Source: JAEUIZ01 sp046155605
GTDB lineage: Bacteria > Planctomycetota > Phycisphaerae > Phycisphaerales > UBA1924
Assembly (NCBI GenBank): GCA_046155605.1
Contig: JBJXFQ010000002.1
Location: forward strand, 1-64,000
Length of the DNA stretch: 64,000 nucleotides
Direction of reading: 5' to 3'
Shown: positions 26,201-34,755 of the stretch, one piece after another
Layout: every line of letters starts with the position of its first letter
How positions within the stretch are numbered: position 1 is the first letter of the stretch
Program-made: the position numbers and the translations under genes
The notes under the pieces: generated by a model
Seen by the model: the letters and a program-made list of their open reading frames with translations, nothing else
Databases searched by the model: none
What the model was told of the DNA's origin: nothing

Positions 26201-27637
26201 TCACACCACCCACTTCGTCGGCCCCAATGTCTTCTCCACCGCCGCTTTGTGTTTCTCATAGCCGCCGCGGCCCATCAGCCCGAACGTCGCCACCTTCCCC
26301 GTCTCCACCGCCGGCTGGTTGTACGCATCGATATTCAGCATCAGCCCGGCATACGACGTCACGACCTCCCAAAGGTAGATGAACTGCCCGACGTGGTGCG
26401 CGTCGATGCGTGGCCACTTGATCGTGAAGTTCGGCCGCTGGCTCTCGACGAGCGCATACTCGGTCGCCCGCTTCTCGGCATTGAGCAGCGTCGTCATCGA
26501 CTGGCCCTCGAGATACTTGATCGCGTCCACGCCGAGGCCGGTGGGGATGGTCATGTCGCCGCCGAGCCCCTTGGCGCTCCCGAAGTCCGCGACCTCCATC
26601 AGGCAGAACACCTTGTCGTTCGGCCCCTCCCGATAGAGTTGCACCTGCGAGTGCTGGTCGGTCGTCCCCAGCGCCTTGATCGGCGTGAACCCCGCGTACA
26701 CCTTGTCGCCGCGGAGATCGACCTCCTTGCCCAGCGACTCCGCCCACAACTGCCGGAACCAGTCCGCGAGCAGATACAGATTGTTCGAATACGGCATCAT
26801 CACATGGTTGCACTTGCCCTTGGTCGTGCCGAGTTCCACAAGCAGGTGCGCGATCAGCGCCGCCGGATTCGCCAGCAGCGATTCCTTCGAGCACGGCCCA
26901 TCCATCGCCGCCGCTCCGTCCAGCAGCCCGTTGATGTCGATCCCCGCCATCGCCGCCGAGAACAACCCCACCGGCGAGAGCACGCTGAATCGACCGCCCA
27001 CGCCCTCGGGCACCGGAAGCGTCGCGAACCCCTCCGCATCGCAGATCTTCCGCATCGTCCCGGCCTTCGGGTCCGTCACGGCAACGATGTTCGCCTTGTA
27101 GTCCGCGCCGACATGCCGCTTCAGCAGATCGCGGATCACCATGAACTGCGCGGCCGTCTCCGCCGTCTCCCCGCTCTTGCTCACGACGTTGAACAGCGTC
27201 CGTTTCAGCCCGCCGGGGCACGACTCGCAATAGCGCAGCACCGAACCGAAGTGCGCGGGATCAACATTATCGACCACGAACACCCGCGGCCCGGGACGCG
27301 CGCCATCCGGCATCAGGTTGTACGTCGCCGGCTGCAGCGCGGCCTGCAGCGCGATGTTCCCTAGTGCCGATCCGCCAATGCCCAGCACCACCATGTTGTC
27401 AAACTTGCCCGCGCATCGCCGCACCACCGCGCCGACACTCTCGACGTGCTCCTTGCGCATCGCGCCGATCGGCAACTCGCGCCATCGCTCCCAGCCCGTC
27501 CCTCGCGTCGACGCCAGCCGCTTCGTCAGCGCCGCCGCCGCCCGCGCCGCCTCGCCCGCCGGGTCCAGCGACGACGGATCAAGGCCATGGCTTCCAACTC
27601 GATCCGACAGGCAGTTTGCAAAGTCGATGGTCAGCAT
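26201..27637 (-). CDS. pgi: Glucose-6-phosphate isomerase
   Basis: A 478-residue glycolytic and gluconeogenic enzyme interconverting glucose-6-phosphate and fructose-6-phosphate in the cytoplasm. Seen are VVLGIGGSALGNIALQAAL, the phosphate-binding VVSKSGETAETAAQF, GVGGRFSVLSPVGLFSAAM, and the active-site TTDQHSQVQLYREGP. Length suits the shorter bacterial-type PGI. The ATG at 27637 starts the conserved domain; upstream in-frame codons overlap the divergent ppa. Divergent from ppa over 106 bases. Confidence 0.95.
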   Translation of the reverse strand: MLTIDFANCLSDRVGSHGLDPSSLDPAGEAARAAAALTKRLASTRGTGWERWRELPIGAMRKEHVESVGAVVRRCAGKFDNMVVLGIGGSALGNIALQAALQPATYNLMPDGARPGPRVFVVDNVDPAHFGSVLRYCESCPGGLKRTLFNVVSKSGETAETAAQFMVIRDLLKRHVGADYKANIVAVTDPKAGTMRKICDAEGFATLPVPEGVGGRFSVLSPVGLFSAAMAGIDINGLLDGAAAMDGPCSKESLLANPAALIAHLLVELGTTKGKCNHVMMPYSNNLYLLADWFRQLWAESLGKEVDLRGDKVYAGFTPIKALGTTDQHSQVQLYREGPNDKVFCLMEVADFGSAKGLGGDMTIPTGLGVDAIKYLEGQSMTTLLNAEKRATEYALVESQRPNFTIKWPRIDAHHVGQFIYLWEVVTSYAGLMLNIDAYNQPAVETGKVATFGLMGRGGYEKHKAAVEKTLGPTKWVV

Positions 27638-27743
27638 GACCGGATTATCGGCACTTTGTGCGGCCCGGTCGCGTGGGGACCTAGTGGGGGAGTGTGCGAG
27701 GGGGGCGAACAGGCACGCGCCGCCATCCTCCCTACCCTCCGCC

Positions 27744-28307
27744 ATGATGCACCCCTGGCACCACGTCACCCCCGGCCTCGAGGACGCCGATCTCCCCGGC
27801 TCGTTTCGGGCCGTCATCGAGATTCCAAAGGGCTCGAACCTCAAGTACGAACTCGACAAGCCCACCGGGCTGCTCAAACTCGACCGTGTCCTTTCCTCCG
27901 CCGTCTTTTACCCCGCCAACTACGGCTTCATCCCACAAACCCTCGCCGAGGACGACGATCCGATGGACGTGCTCGTCTACTGCACCGAGGAAATCCCGCC
28001 GCTGACACTCTGCGAGGCCCGTGCCGTCGGCCTCATGTCCATGATCGATCACGGCGACCCGGACCACAAAATCATCGCGGTTCTGCGCCAAGACCCCATC
28101 TACGCCGAATTCACCAAAGCCAGCGACTTCCCCAAGCACATCTTCAAAATGCTCAAACAGTTCTTCCAGGACTATAAGTTGCTGGAAGGCAAGGACGTAG
28201 CGGTCGACGAGATCCTGCCCGCCGAGGCGGCTCACGCTATCATCGAGGATTCCCTATCGCGATACGAACGGGCACGACGTACAGGTAGCATGAAGGGCTT
28301 GGCCTAA
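27744..28307 (+). CDS. ppa: Inorganic pyrophosphatase
   Basis: A 187-residue soluble family I pyrophosphatase that hydrolyses PPi to 2 Pi with Mg2+. The signature EDDDPMDVLVYC is intact, and IEIPKGSNLKYELDK and VFYPANYGFIPQTLAEDDD (overlapping the signature) match the family. Length is typical. There are two adjacent ATG codons at 27744 and 27747. It is divergent from pgi. Confidence 0.96.
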   Translation: MMHPWHHVTPGLEDADLPGSFRAVIEIPKGSNLKYELDKPTGLLKLDRVLSSAVFYPANYGFIPQTLAEDDDPMDVLVYCTEEIPPLTLCEARAVGLMSMIDHGDPDHKIIAVLRQDPIYAEFTKASDFPKHIFKMLKQFFQDYKLLEGKDVAVDEILPAEAAHAIIEDSLSRYERARRTGSMKGLA

Positions 28308-28746
28308 CTGACACGAAGTTCAGTGGACAACGACCTTCTGCTCCTCACGTCCGAGAACTGCTTCGAAATCGGTCTTCGCGGACGCTTTGCAGTGATCGAG
28401 TAACGACTTCCCTGCTCCAAATCGGCAGGCTGACCCTCTGATCGCTCGAACTGCGTGGACTGTCCGTTTGGGGCCTACTCGACTCAAGGCCTCCCCGGCC
28501 ACATCGAATTCCTGACGGCACCGTATTCCGCATCAAGGTTGGCCCAAAATGACGCAACGAACTGCTTTTTGCCCTTGACAGAATCTCGAACTGCCTGTAT
28601 TCTGGAAGAAGTGGGCCGTGTGGGCCTGCTATGCGGCGGGTGGAGCGATGGAGAAGGGCAGGCATTTGCCGATCCGTCTACTCCGAGGGCTCGTCGCATC
28701 AAATCGGGCAACTGTCGGTGTTCGTATTCTCAGAGGAGTTTGTTCC
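28308..28746. other. 439-bp intergenic region holding a promoter and leader
   Basis: The region downstream of ppa shows no convincing gene on either strand. Its right half contains a strong consensus-like promoter and a roughly 135-base leader before the dockerin gene at 28747. GC content is lower than in the flanking genes. Confidence 0.55.
28575..28603 (+). promoter_or_regulatory. Strong sigma70-type promoter for the dockerin gene
   Basis: TTGACA (28575-28580) and TATTCT (28598-28603) are separated by exactly 17 bases. This is the closest match to the housekeeping consensus seen in the window. Transcription would start near 28610, giving a leader of about 135 bases before the ATG at 28747. 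Confidence 0.7.
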
Positions 28747-29718
28747 ATGAAGATGACCCTGCGAATGAGCTTGATGTGCGGCTTGGCGGCATGTGCGGCT
28801 CCCGTCTCGGCTCAAGTGATCTACAACAACGGGCCGCTCAGCACGGGCGCGACGACGACCAGCGGCGTGGCGGCCCCGGCCGGCACCACCTGGTCCGAAG
28901 TGCAGGACGACGGCAGCACCACCTGCTCCAACACCGTCGCCGGCTTCAGCTGCGGCATCGTTGGTGCCAGCCTCTTCCGTGTCGCCGACGACTTCACCGT
29001 TCCGGCTGGACAGTCCTGGACCATCAACAGGATCTGCATCTACGCCTACCAGACCGGCTCGCTGACCAGCACGCCCGTCTTCACCGCCGCGAACATCCAA
29101 ATCTGGAACGGCCGCCCCGGCGATGCAGGCGCGTCAGTCATCTTCGGCGATACGACCACCAATCGCCTCGCGTCACAGGCCTTCGACAACATGTGGCGCG
29201 TGTTCAACACGCAGACTCCCGCGCCGGGCACGGCCCCGGGCACCACCCGCGGCATCCGCAAACTCGAACTCACAGTGGGCACCACGCTCGCCGCGGGCAC
29301 CTACTGGATCGACTGGCAGACGTCGATCGGCGGTGCCTCGGCCCACTTCCATCCGTGTACGACCTTCTCAGAAATGCGCGGCATGCCGGGTGCCAACGCT
29401 CGTCAGTTCACTACCCTCTGGGTTGACATGGCCGACACCGGCAATCCCGCCAACTGCGGAGCAAGCCCTGTCCTTCAGGAAAGCACGTTCCAAGTCAAGG
29501 GCACGATCCAGGGCGGCGGTCCCACCTGCTACGCCAACTTCGACAACTCCACCATCGTTCCCTTCCTCAACGTCAACGACTTCGTCGCCTTTAACAACGC
29601 GTTCGCCGCTGGCCTCACGACCGCCAACTGCGATCTGAGCACCATCGTGCCCGTCCTCAATGTCAACGACTTCATCTGCTTCAACAACCTCTTCGCGGCC
29701 GGTTGCTCGGCTCCATAA
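28747..29718 (+). CDS. Secreted GC-type dockerin-anchored protein
   Basis: A 323-residue exported protein. The signal peptide (MKMTLRMSLMCGLAACAAPVSAQ) is followed by a beta-rich domain of unknown function (ADDFTVPAGQSWTINRICIY, ... TYWIDWQTSIGG). The C-terminus has two dockerin-like repeats. The second is canonical (TANCDLSTIVPVLNVNDF, ICFNNLFAAGCS). The first has lost two Cys positions (CYANFDNSTIVPFLNVNDF, VAFNNAFAAG), so it may be structurally altered. AGAGGAG lies 9 bases before the ATG. Two tandem terminators follow. Confidence 0.85.
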   Translation: MKMTLRMSLMCGLAACAAPVSAQVIYNNGPLSTGATTTSGVAAPAGTTWSEVQDDGSTTCSNTVAGFSCGIVGASLFRVADDFTVPAGQSWTINRICIYAYQTGSLTSTPVFTAANIQIWNGRPGDAGASVIFGDTTTNRLASQAFDNMWRVFNTQTPAPGTAPGTTRGIRKLELTVGTTLAAGTYWIDWQTSIGGASAHFHPCTTFSEMRGMPGANARQFTTLWVDMADTGNPANCGASPVLQESTFQVKGTIQGGGPTCYANFDNSTIVPFLNVNDFVAFNNAFAAGLTTANCDLSTIVPVLNVNDFICFNNLFAAGCSAP

Positions 29719-29762
29719 GTCGATCCGGCCCTCGAGCCGGCTCATCGCAAGTGATCTCAACG

Positions 29763-29789
29763 CCGCCGGTGCCTTCACCGGCGGTTTTT
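29763..29789 (+). terminator. Rho-independent terminator
   Basis: A perfect 9-bp stem CCGCCGGTG / CACCGGCGG with loop CCTT is followed by TTTTT. It lies 44 bases after the dockerin gene stop. Confidence 0.85.
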
Positions 29790-29805
29790 CATCGCACGCT
29801 CAACC

Positions 29806-29842
29806 GCGACCCCGGAGCCCAGGCCTCGGGGTCGCTTTCTTC
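29806..29842 (+). terminator. Second tandem terminator-like hairpin
   Basis: A stem GCGACCCCG / CGGGGTCGC with a 12-base loop is followed by TTTCTTC. It reinforces termination before hpt. Confidence 0.6.
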
Positions 29843-29927
29843 CCCCCCCTCGCCGGGGCGTTCGACGGACGCGCCTTGTGTCCCCGGCACTTCGGCATCC
29901 CGCTCGCCGCCGCGTTACCCTTGCCCC

Positions 29928-30488
29928 ATGTTCCCCGAGATCGAGCGAGTCCTCATCGACCAGGCGACCATCGCCGCCCGCGTCCACGAGTTGGGCGAAC
30001 GCATCGCCGCCGACCTCCTTGCCGACGTCGCCCGCACCGGACGCGACCAGATCGTCCTCGTCCCCATCCTCACCGGCTCCATCGTCTTCGTCGCCGACCT
30101 CATCCGTCAGATGCCCATCAAACTCAGCCTCGGCGTCGTCGCCGTCTCCAGTTACCCAGGCCAATCGATCCAGTCCAAAGGTGCCGCCCTCCGCGGCGAG
30201 ATCCCGCGAGACCTCCGCGGCAAGCACGTTCTCATCGTCGATGACATCCTCGACTCCGGGCGCACCCTGGGGCTGATCCGCGGGCTCGTCGCCGAGCAAT
30301 CGCCCGCCTCGATCCGCGTCGCCGTCCTGCTGCGAAAGTCGCTGACCGGCCCGCGCGCAGTCGAGGTCCACGCCGACTACGCCGGCTTCGACATCCCCGA
30401 CGAGTTCGTCGTCGGCTACGGGCTCGATTTCGACGGCTACTTCCGCAACTACCCCCAGGTCGCCGTCCTCCGCCGGGAGGTGTCGTGA
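29928..30488 (+). CDS. hpt: Hypoxanthine phosphoribosyltransferase
   Basis: A 186-residue purine-salvage enzyme that transfers ribose-5-phosphate from PRPP to hypoxanthine or guanine. The PRPP loop VLIVDDILDSGRTL is complete. VPILTGSIVFVADLIRQM and the C-terminal VVGYGLDFDGYFRNYPQV match the family, and length is typical. The stop overlaps the GTG start of the next gene by 4 bases, so the two are translationally coupled. Confidence 0.94.
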   Translation: MFPEIERVLIDQATIAARVHELGERIAADLLADVARTGRDQIVLVPILTGSIVFVADLIRQMPIKLSLGVVAVSSYPGQSIQSKGAALRGEIPRDLRGKHVLIVDDILDSGRTLGLIRGLVAEQSPASIRVAVLLRKSLTGPRAVEVHADYAGFDIPDEFVVGYGLDFDGYFRNYPQVAVLRREVS

Positions 30489-31609
30489 GCCACGCCCGGT
30501 CGTCCTCGCCCTCGGCGATCTCGACCCGGCCCCACGCCGCGTTCGTCCTCTTCCACCGCCCGTGGGCCTGGCTCGTGCCCGGCCTTTTGCTGCTCGCCGC
30601 TGCGAATGCCTTGGCTCGCGCCAATCTCGACGTGCCGTACCTCCGACCCGCTGGCGGCCTCTGGCTCCTCGTCGGGTTCCTCTGGCGCGTTCTCTCATGG
30701 CGCTGCCGCGCCTACCAGATCACCGACGGCCAGATGCAGGTCCGCAAGGGCGTGATCTGGCGTGTTGCCGCGACCGTCCCGCTCGCGCGCGTCCAGCACG
30801 TCACCGTCACCCGCTCGCCGCTCGAGCGGCTGCTTGGCCTGGGCACTGTCGAGGTCTCAACCGCCGACGGCCCCGCGCTCGCCTGGGTTATGGTGTCCAA
30901 CGCCGACTCGATCCAGCGGACCATCGGCGACGCCCTCCCGGGTGCCGTTGGCCCGTGTGCGCACGCGCCTTGGCGGCGAATCCGAATCGAGCCGCCCGTG
31001 ATCGGGATTGCCGGGGGGATCGGGGCCGGCAAGAGCGCCTTTGCGCGCGCGCTCGAGGCCTTGGGTTGCATCGTCGTCGACTCGGATCGCGAGGCGCGGG
31101 CCGCGTTGGAACTGCCCGAGGTGCGCGAGCGGCTGCGGGAGTGGTGGGGGGATCGACCGTTCGGAACGGATGGCAAGGTGGATCGCAGCGCCGTGGCGGC
31201 CATCGTATTCGCCGACGAGGCCGAGCGCAAGCGGCTAGAGGGGCTGATCCATCCGATGCTCAAGCGGAAGCGAGCGGCGATGAAGGCGGAAGCGGCGGCG
31301 CGCGGAGTGCCGGCGATGGTGGTCGATGCGCCGCTGCTCTTTGAGGCCGGCGTGGATGCCGAGTGCGACGCCGTGGTGTTCGTCGACTCGCCGCGGGAGG
31401 CACGGCTGGAGCGGGTGCTGCGTACACGCGGCTGGGACGAGGCGGAGTTTGACCGCCGCGAGCGGGCGCAGATGGATGTCACTGAGAAGAAGCAGCGGAG
31501 CACCATGGTGGTTGAAAACACCGGCGATGCGGCGGCGCTGGCGACAATGGCGCGTGACGTGCTGGCCAAGTTGCTCGAAGGCCAGCCGGCGCGCCGTGTC
31601 AATCAATGA
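30485..31609 (+). CDS. coaE: Membrane bPH2-domain protein fused to dephospho-CoA kinase
   Basis: A 374-residue fusion. Residues 1-70 hold two hydrophobic spans (AWLVPGLLLLAAANALA and GGLWLLVGFLWRVL). Residues about 72-150 form a bacterial PH (YdbS/DUF304-type) domain (YQITDGQMQVRKGVIWR, LARVQHVTVTRSPLERLLGL). From residue 171 a full-length CoaE follows, with the P-loop GGIGAGKS (177-184), VVDSDREARAAL, VDAPLLFEAGVD and QMDVTEKKQRS. CoaE makes coenzyme A from dephospho-CoA and ATP, the last step of CoA synthesis. The fusion would tether it to the membrane. It starts with GTG overlapping hpt by 4 bases. Confidence 0.9.
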   Translation: MSHARSSSPSAISTRPHAAFVLFHRPWAWLVPGLLLLAAANALARANLDVPYLRPAGGLWLLVGFLWRVLSWRCRAYQITDGQMQVRKGVIWRVAATVPLARVQHVTVTRSPLERLLGLGTVEVSTADGPALAWVMVSNADSIQRTIGDALPGAVGPCAHAPWRRIRIEPPVIGIAGGIGAGKSAFARALEALGCIVVDSDREARAALELPEVRERLREWWGDRPFGTDGKVDRSAVAAIVFADEAERKRLEGLIHPMLKRKRAAMKAEAAARGVPAMVVDAPLLFEAGVDAECDAVVFVDSPREARLERVLRTRGWDEAEFDRRERAQMDVTEKKQRSTMVVENTGDAAALATMARDVLAKLLEGQPARRVNQ

Positions 31610-31653
31610 AATGCGCGGCGCGGCGCCCTGTCGAGCCCACCGCGCGCCATCAC

Positions 31654-31670
31654 TCAACCGCGTCGGTTGA
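31654..31670. repeat. Short palindrome TCAACCG-CGT-CGGTTGA
   Basis: A 7-bp stem lies between the convergent ends of the CoaE fusion and the UbiD gene. A longer relative (12-bp stem, same TCAACCG core) is at 58623-58649. It may act as a bidirectional stem-loop. Confidence 0.45.
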
Positions 31671-31688
31671 ATGATCTGCTGCAGGCGA

Positions 31689-33839
31689 TCACACATCCAA
31701 GTTCAAGACTGGCGGCCAATCGCGGATGGGCAGGCCGCGCGCGCCCACACCCGGCTTCTTCGGCCGCGCGTCGTATACCTCTATATACACCCCGCCGACT
31801 TCGACCAACTGCGCGTCGCGTCCGGCGTCCATGTTCGCCACCCAGTGGAAGAGCGCCTCGTCCGGCGGGTCGAGCCGGACGCCTTCTCCGACCAACAGCA
31901 CCCGCGTCGGCGGCACCTCGCGGCGGAGCGCGTCTTGTGCGATCGCTCTCGCGAGACCCGCGGCGTCATCCGCGGTCGTGCCTTGTGACGCAACACGCAC
32001 CAGCAGCCAGCCGCCGCCGAACTCGGGTGGTGCGACGGATTCGAGAACGTGCGATAGTGCCGTTTTTGCTGGGTGATTCGGCGCGCGCGCGCCCGCGTCC
32101 GACTGTTCCCCGTGAAACAAGTCCTCGGGCGCGCGCGCGGGCGTGGTGCCGATCGGTCGCGCGATCGGCTCAGACGCCGGTTGGGCGAGCGAACGATGCC
32201 ACCCAGAAACCGGCGGCGAGAGTTCATCGCTGAGTTTGCGCGTGCAGTCATAGCCGATCTTGGTACCGGCACCCAGAAACGGCGCGGCATGATCGAGGAT
32301 GTCGAGCGGGCCGTTGACCAGTTCGACGTCGCGCCCGGGCGTGCAATGCCGCGATGCCGCGGCGAGGACGGCCGCGTGGTCGTGAACATCGACATCATCG
32401 TCGACGACGAAGAGGCACTTGGTCCAACTCATCTGTCCCGCGCCCCAGATCGCGTGCATCACGCGCCGAGCGTGGAAGGGATACTCCTTCCGAATCCTGA
32501 TAAACGCGGCATTATGAAACGCGCCGAACATCGGCAAATCGTAATCAAGAATGTCAGGAACAATCGTGCGCAACAGCGGCAGAAAGATGCGTTCGGTGGC
32601 CTTGCCGAGGAAGTAATCTTCCTGTGGCGGGAGGCCGACGATCGTGGTGGGATAGATCGGGTCGCGACGGTGCGTGATGGTGGTCACATCGAGGATGGGA
32701 TAACGATCGGGAAGCGAATAGAAGCCGGTGTGGTCGCCAAATGGCCCCTCAAAGGCCGCGCCAGGTCCGAGCGGCCCGGCGTCGGCGCGACGCGGATCAA
32801 AGCCGATGCCGCCTGATTCGTGCGAGACCCATCCCTCGATGACGATCTCGGCGTTGGCGGGCACCCAGAGCGGAACGGTGCGCGCCCGGCACATCGGGAT
32901 GCCGCCGCCGTTGAGGAAGCCCGCCATCAAGAGTTCGGAGATGCCCGGCGGGAGCGGGGCAGTGGCGGCGTACGGGAGGATGGCCTCGCCGCCGAGGGCG
33001 ATGGCGACGGGCATGGGCCGGCCGAGTGCTTTCCATGATCGCCAGTGTCGTGCGCCGTCGTGGTGGAGGTGCCAGTGCATGGCCATGCGCCGCGGGCCGA
33101 GGAGTTGGACGCGGTACATCCCGATGTTGTGCGAGGCGGGCCGCGGGTTGTCGCGGTCGTCGGCATGGATGGTGTGGATGCCGCCTAGGGTGATGTAGCG
33201 GCCGCGGAAGTTGCGATCCCAGTCTGGCCCGCTGCCGAGGCCTGGGATGCCCGCGTTGATGTCGCCGGGATAGCCGACGGCGGCGAGGTTGCCATCGAGG
33301 GGCCAGCAGCGGATCAGCGGCCAGCGCGTGAGATCGATGCGATCGTCGGTGAGGACGGTTTCCTGGCAGAGGCCCATGCCGCGGAGCCGTCGGGGAGGGA
33401 TGCGCAGGAGCGGAAGGAACTGGCGTGCTTTGGCAAGGGCGTCGCGCAGCGAACGGGGCGGCTCGGGCTTGACGAGTTCGGCGATTCGGCCGGCGATGTG
33501 CTCGAATCCGGCGAGAGCGGGAGCGCGACCCTGGCCGCGGAGCGAGGCCTCGTCGACGCCGAGGGCGAGTTCCATGCGGGAATAGGAGCCGAAGGCATTG
33601 ATGAGAACGGGGACATCGCTGCCGATGACGTTGTCGAGGAGGAGGGCGTGGCCGCCGAGGTGGTGGAATCGCGGGTCGTTGCGTTGGGCCGGTCTCGAAG
33701 CAGGCCGCGGCGCGGCGGACTTACTCTCGCGGTCGGCGAGGCGCGAGATGTCAAGGATCGGGGAGGTGGGTGTAGAGATTCGGCGGAGTTCGCCGGCCTG
33801 GTCGAGCGCGTGGACGAAGTCGCGGAGCGTCGGGTACAT
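31689..33839 (-). CDS. UbiD-family decarboxylase with C-terminal extension
   Basis: A 716-residue protein of the prenylated-FMN-dependent UbiD family (quinone precursor decarboxylases and relatives). Family blocks include RNFRGRYITLGGIHTI, NIGMYRVQLLGPRRMAMHWH, AEIVIEGWVSHE, EGPFGDHTGFYSLPDRYP and the late GYDCTRK. The usual family ends soon after that block, near 500-600 residues. Here about 165 more residues follow, with ALSHVLESVAPPEFGGGWLL and LVEVGGVYIEVYDARPKKP. A role in menaquinone synthesis is plausible but unproven, since no other quinone gene is in the window. The ATG at 33839 is preferred; the leader on the coding strand is C/T-rich and lacks a Shine-Dalgarno. Confidence 0.85.
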   Translation of the reverse strand: MYPTLRDFVHALDQAGELRRISTPTSPILDISRLADRESKSAAPRPASRPAQRNDPRFHHLGGHALLLDNVIGSDVPVLINAFGSYSRMELALGVDEASLRGQGRAPALAGFEHIAGRIAELVKPEPPRSLRDALAKARQFLPLLRIPPRRLRGMGLCQETVLTDDRIDLTRWPLIRCWPLDGNLAAVGYPGDINAGIPGLGSGPDWDRNFRGRYITLGGIHTIHADDRDNPRPASHNIGMYRVQLLGPRRMAMHWHLHHDGARHWRSWKALGRPMPVAIALGGEAILPYAATAPLPPGISELLMAGFLNGGGIPMCRARTVPLWVPANAEIVIEGWVSHESGGIGFDPRRADAGPLGPGAAFEGPFGDHTGFYSLPDRYPILDVTTITHRRDPIYPTTIVGLPPQEDYFLGKATERIFLPLLRTIVPDILDYDLPMFGAFHNAAFIRIRKEYPFHARRVMHAIWGAGQMSWTKCLFVVDDDVDVHDHAAVLAAASRHCTPGRDVELVNGPLDILDHAAPFLGAGTKIGYDCTRKLSDELSPPVSGWHRSLAQPASEPIARPIGTTPARAPEDLFHGEQSDAGARAPNHPAKTALSHVLESVAPPEFGGGWLLVRVASQGTTADDAAGLARAIAQDALRREVPPTRVLLVGEGVRLDPPDEALFHWVANMDAGRDAQLVEVGGVYIEVYDARPKKPGVGARGLPIRDWPPVLNLDV

Positions 33840-33960
33840 TGGCGGTGGAGGGTAGGAAGAAGGGACGGAGGGACGAGGGCACGAAGGGACGAAGTGCAAA
33901 GGCATAGAGACGAATGTCCAAGAGACGGGACGCGATGAAGCACGAAGAAGGCATCGATGG
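33840..33960 (-). promoter_or_regulatory. C/T-rich repetitive leader of the UbiD gene
   Basis: Read on the coding (minus) strand, the 5' flank is pyrimidine-rich with repeated CTTCGT / CCCTCGT words up to the ATG and no Shine-Dalgarno. A related purine/pyrimidine-biased word repeat lies at 34665-34750, between two gene ends. It resembles the leaders of xseA, mlaF and the O-methyltransferase but lacks the palindrome. Confidence 0.45.
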
Positions 33961-34024
33961 ATGCGGCATCAAGCCATGAGTGCGGAAAGCGCGGCATCAG
34001 CCGCGATAGATGAAGGAGCGACGA

Positions 34025-34669
34025 GTGGGTGACGCCGGCGGCGGAATGGCGAAGCGGGCACAGGACTACGCGGCGGTTCGCGATTGGACGGGCTACTTTC
34101 GCGCGGTGCTGGGCAAAGGTCCGCGCGAAACGCTGGTGGCAGCGCTGGAGGCCTTTGAGAAGGAGGGTCGCGTGCCGGGAGATGCGGTGGACCTGGCATG
34201 CGGGGAGGGTCGCGACACACTGGAACTGCTGCGGCGCGGGTGGCGCGTCCACGCGCTCGACGGAAGCGAGGACGGCGTGACGCATCTGATGTCCCGTGTT
34301 GTGACGGAGTGGCGCGATCGGCTGCGCGTCGAGGTAGCGACGTTCGATCGGATGCGGTGGGGGCCGGCGCGGCTGGTGAACTGCAGTTATTCGCTGCCGT
34401 TCTGCGAGCCGGGGCACTTTGCGGGGGTATGGGGAAGGATCGTGGATTCCATTGAGCCGGGGGGCAGGTTTGCCGGGCAGTTGTTCGGCGACCGGGACAC
34501 ATGGGCGGCGATCGCGGATCGCTCGCACCAGACCGAGGCGCAGGCGCGGGAGTTGCTGCGGCCGTTTGAGTTGGAGATGTTCAAGGTCGAGGAGAAGGAC
34601 GACGCGGACGCGCTTGGCGTGGTGAAACACTGGCATGTGTTTCATGTGGTGGGGAGGAAGAAGGGATAG
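34025..34669 (+). CDS. Class I SAM-dependent methyltransferase
   Basis: A 214-residue protein with the SAM-binding motif I AVDLACGEGRDTLELLRRGW and the acidic loop VHALDGSEDGV. The C-terminus VKHWHVFHVVGR resembles small-molecule methyltransferases of the TehB/thiopurine type. The substrate is unknown. The GTG at 34025 is chosen because GAAGGAG ends 6 bases upstream. Alternatives are an ATG at 34010 or 34046. Confidence 0.8.
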   Translation: MGDAGGGMAKRAQDYAAVRDWTGYFRAVLGKGPRETLVAALEAFEKEGRVPGDAVDLACGEGRDTLELLRRGWRVHALDGSEDGVTHLMSRVVTEWRDRLRVEVATFDRMRWGPARLVNCSYSLPFCEPGHFAGVWGRIVDSIEPGGRFAGQLFGDRDTWAAIADRSHQTEAQARELLRPFELEMFKVEEKDDADALGVVKHWHVFHVVGRKKG

Positions 34670-34755
34670 AGGGACAGAGGCACCAAGGGACGAGTGCGAA
34701 GCGGAAGTGAGCGACAGGGAAGCGGAGGCGAAGGGTGTCGCGCGCGGACCGCGGT

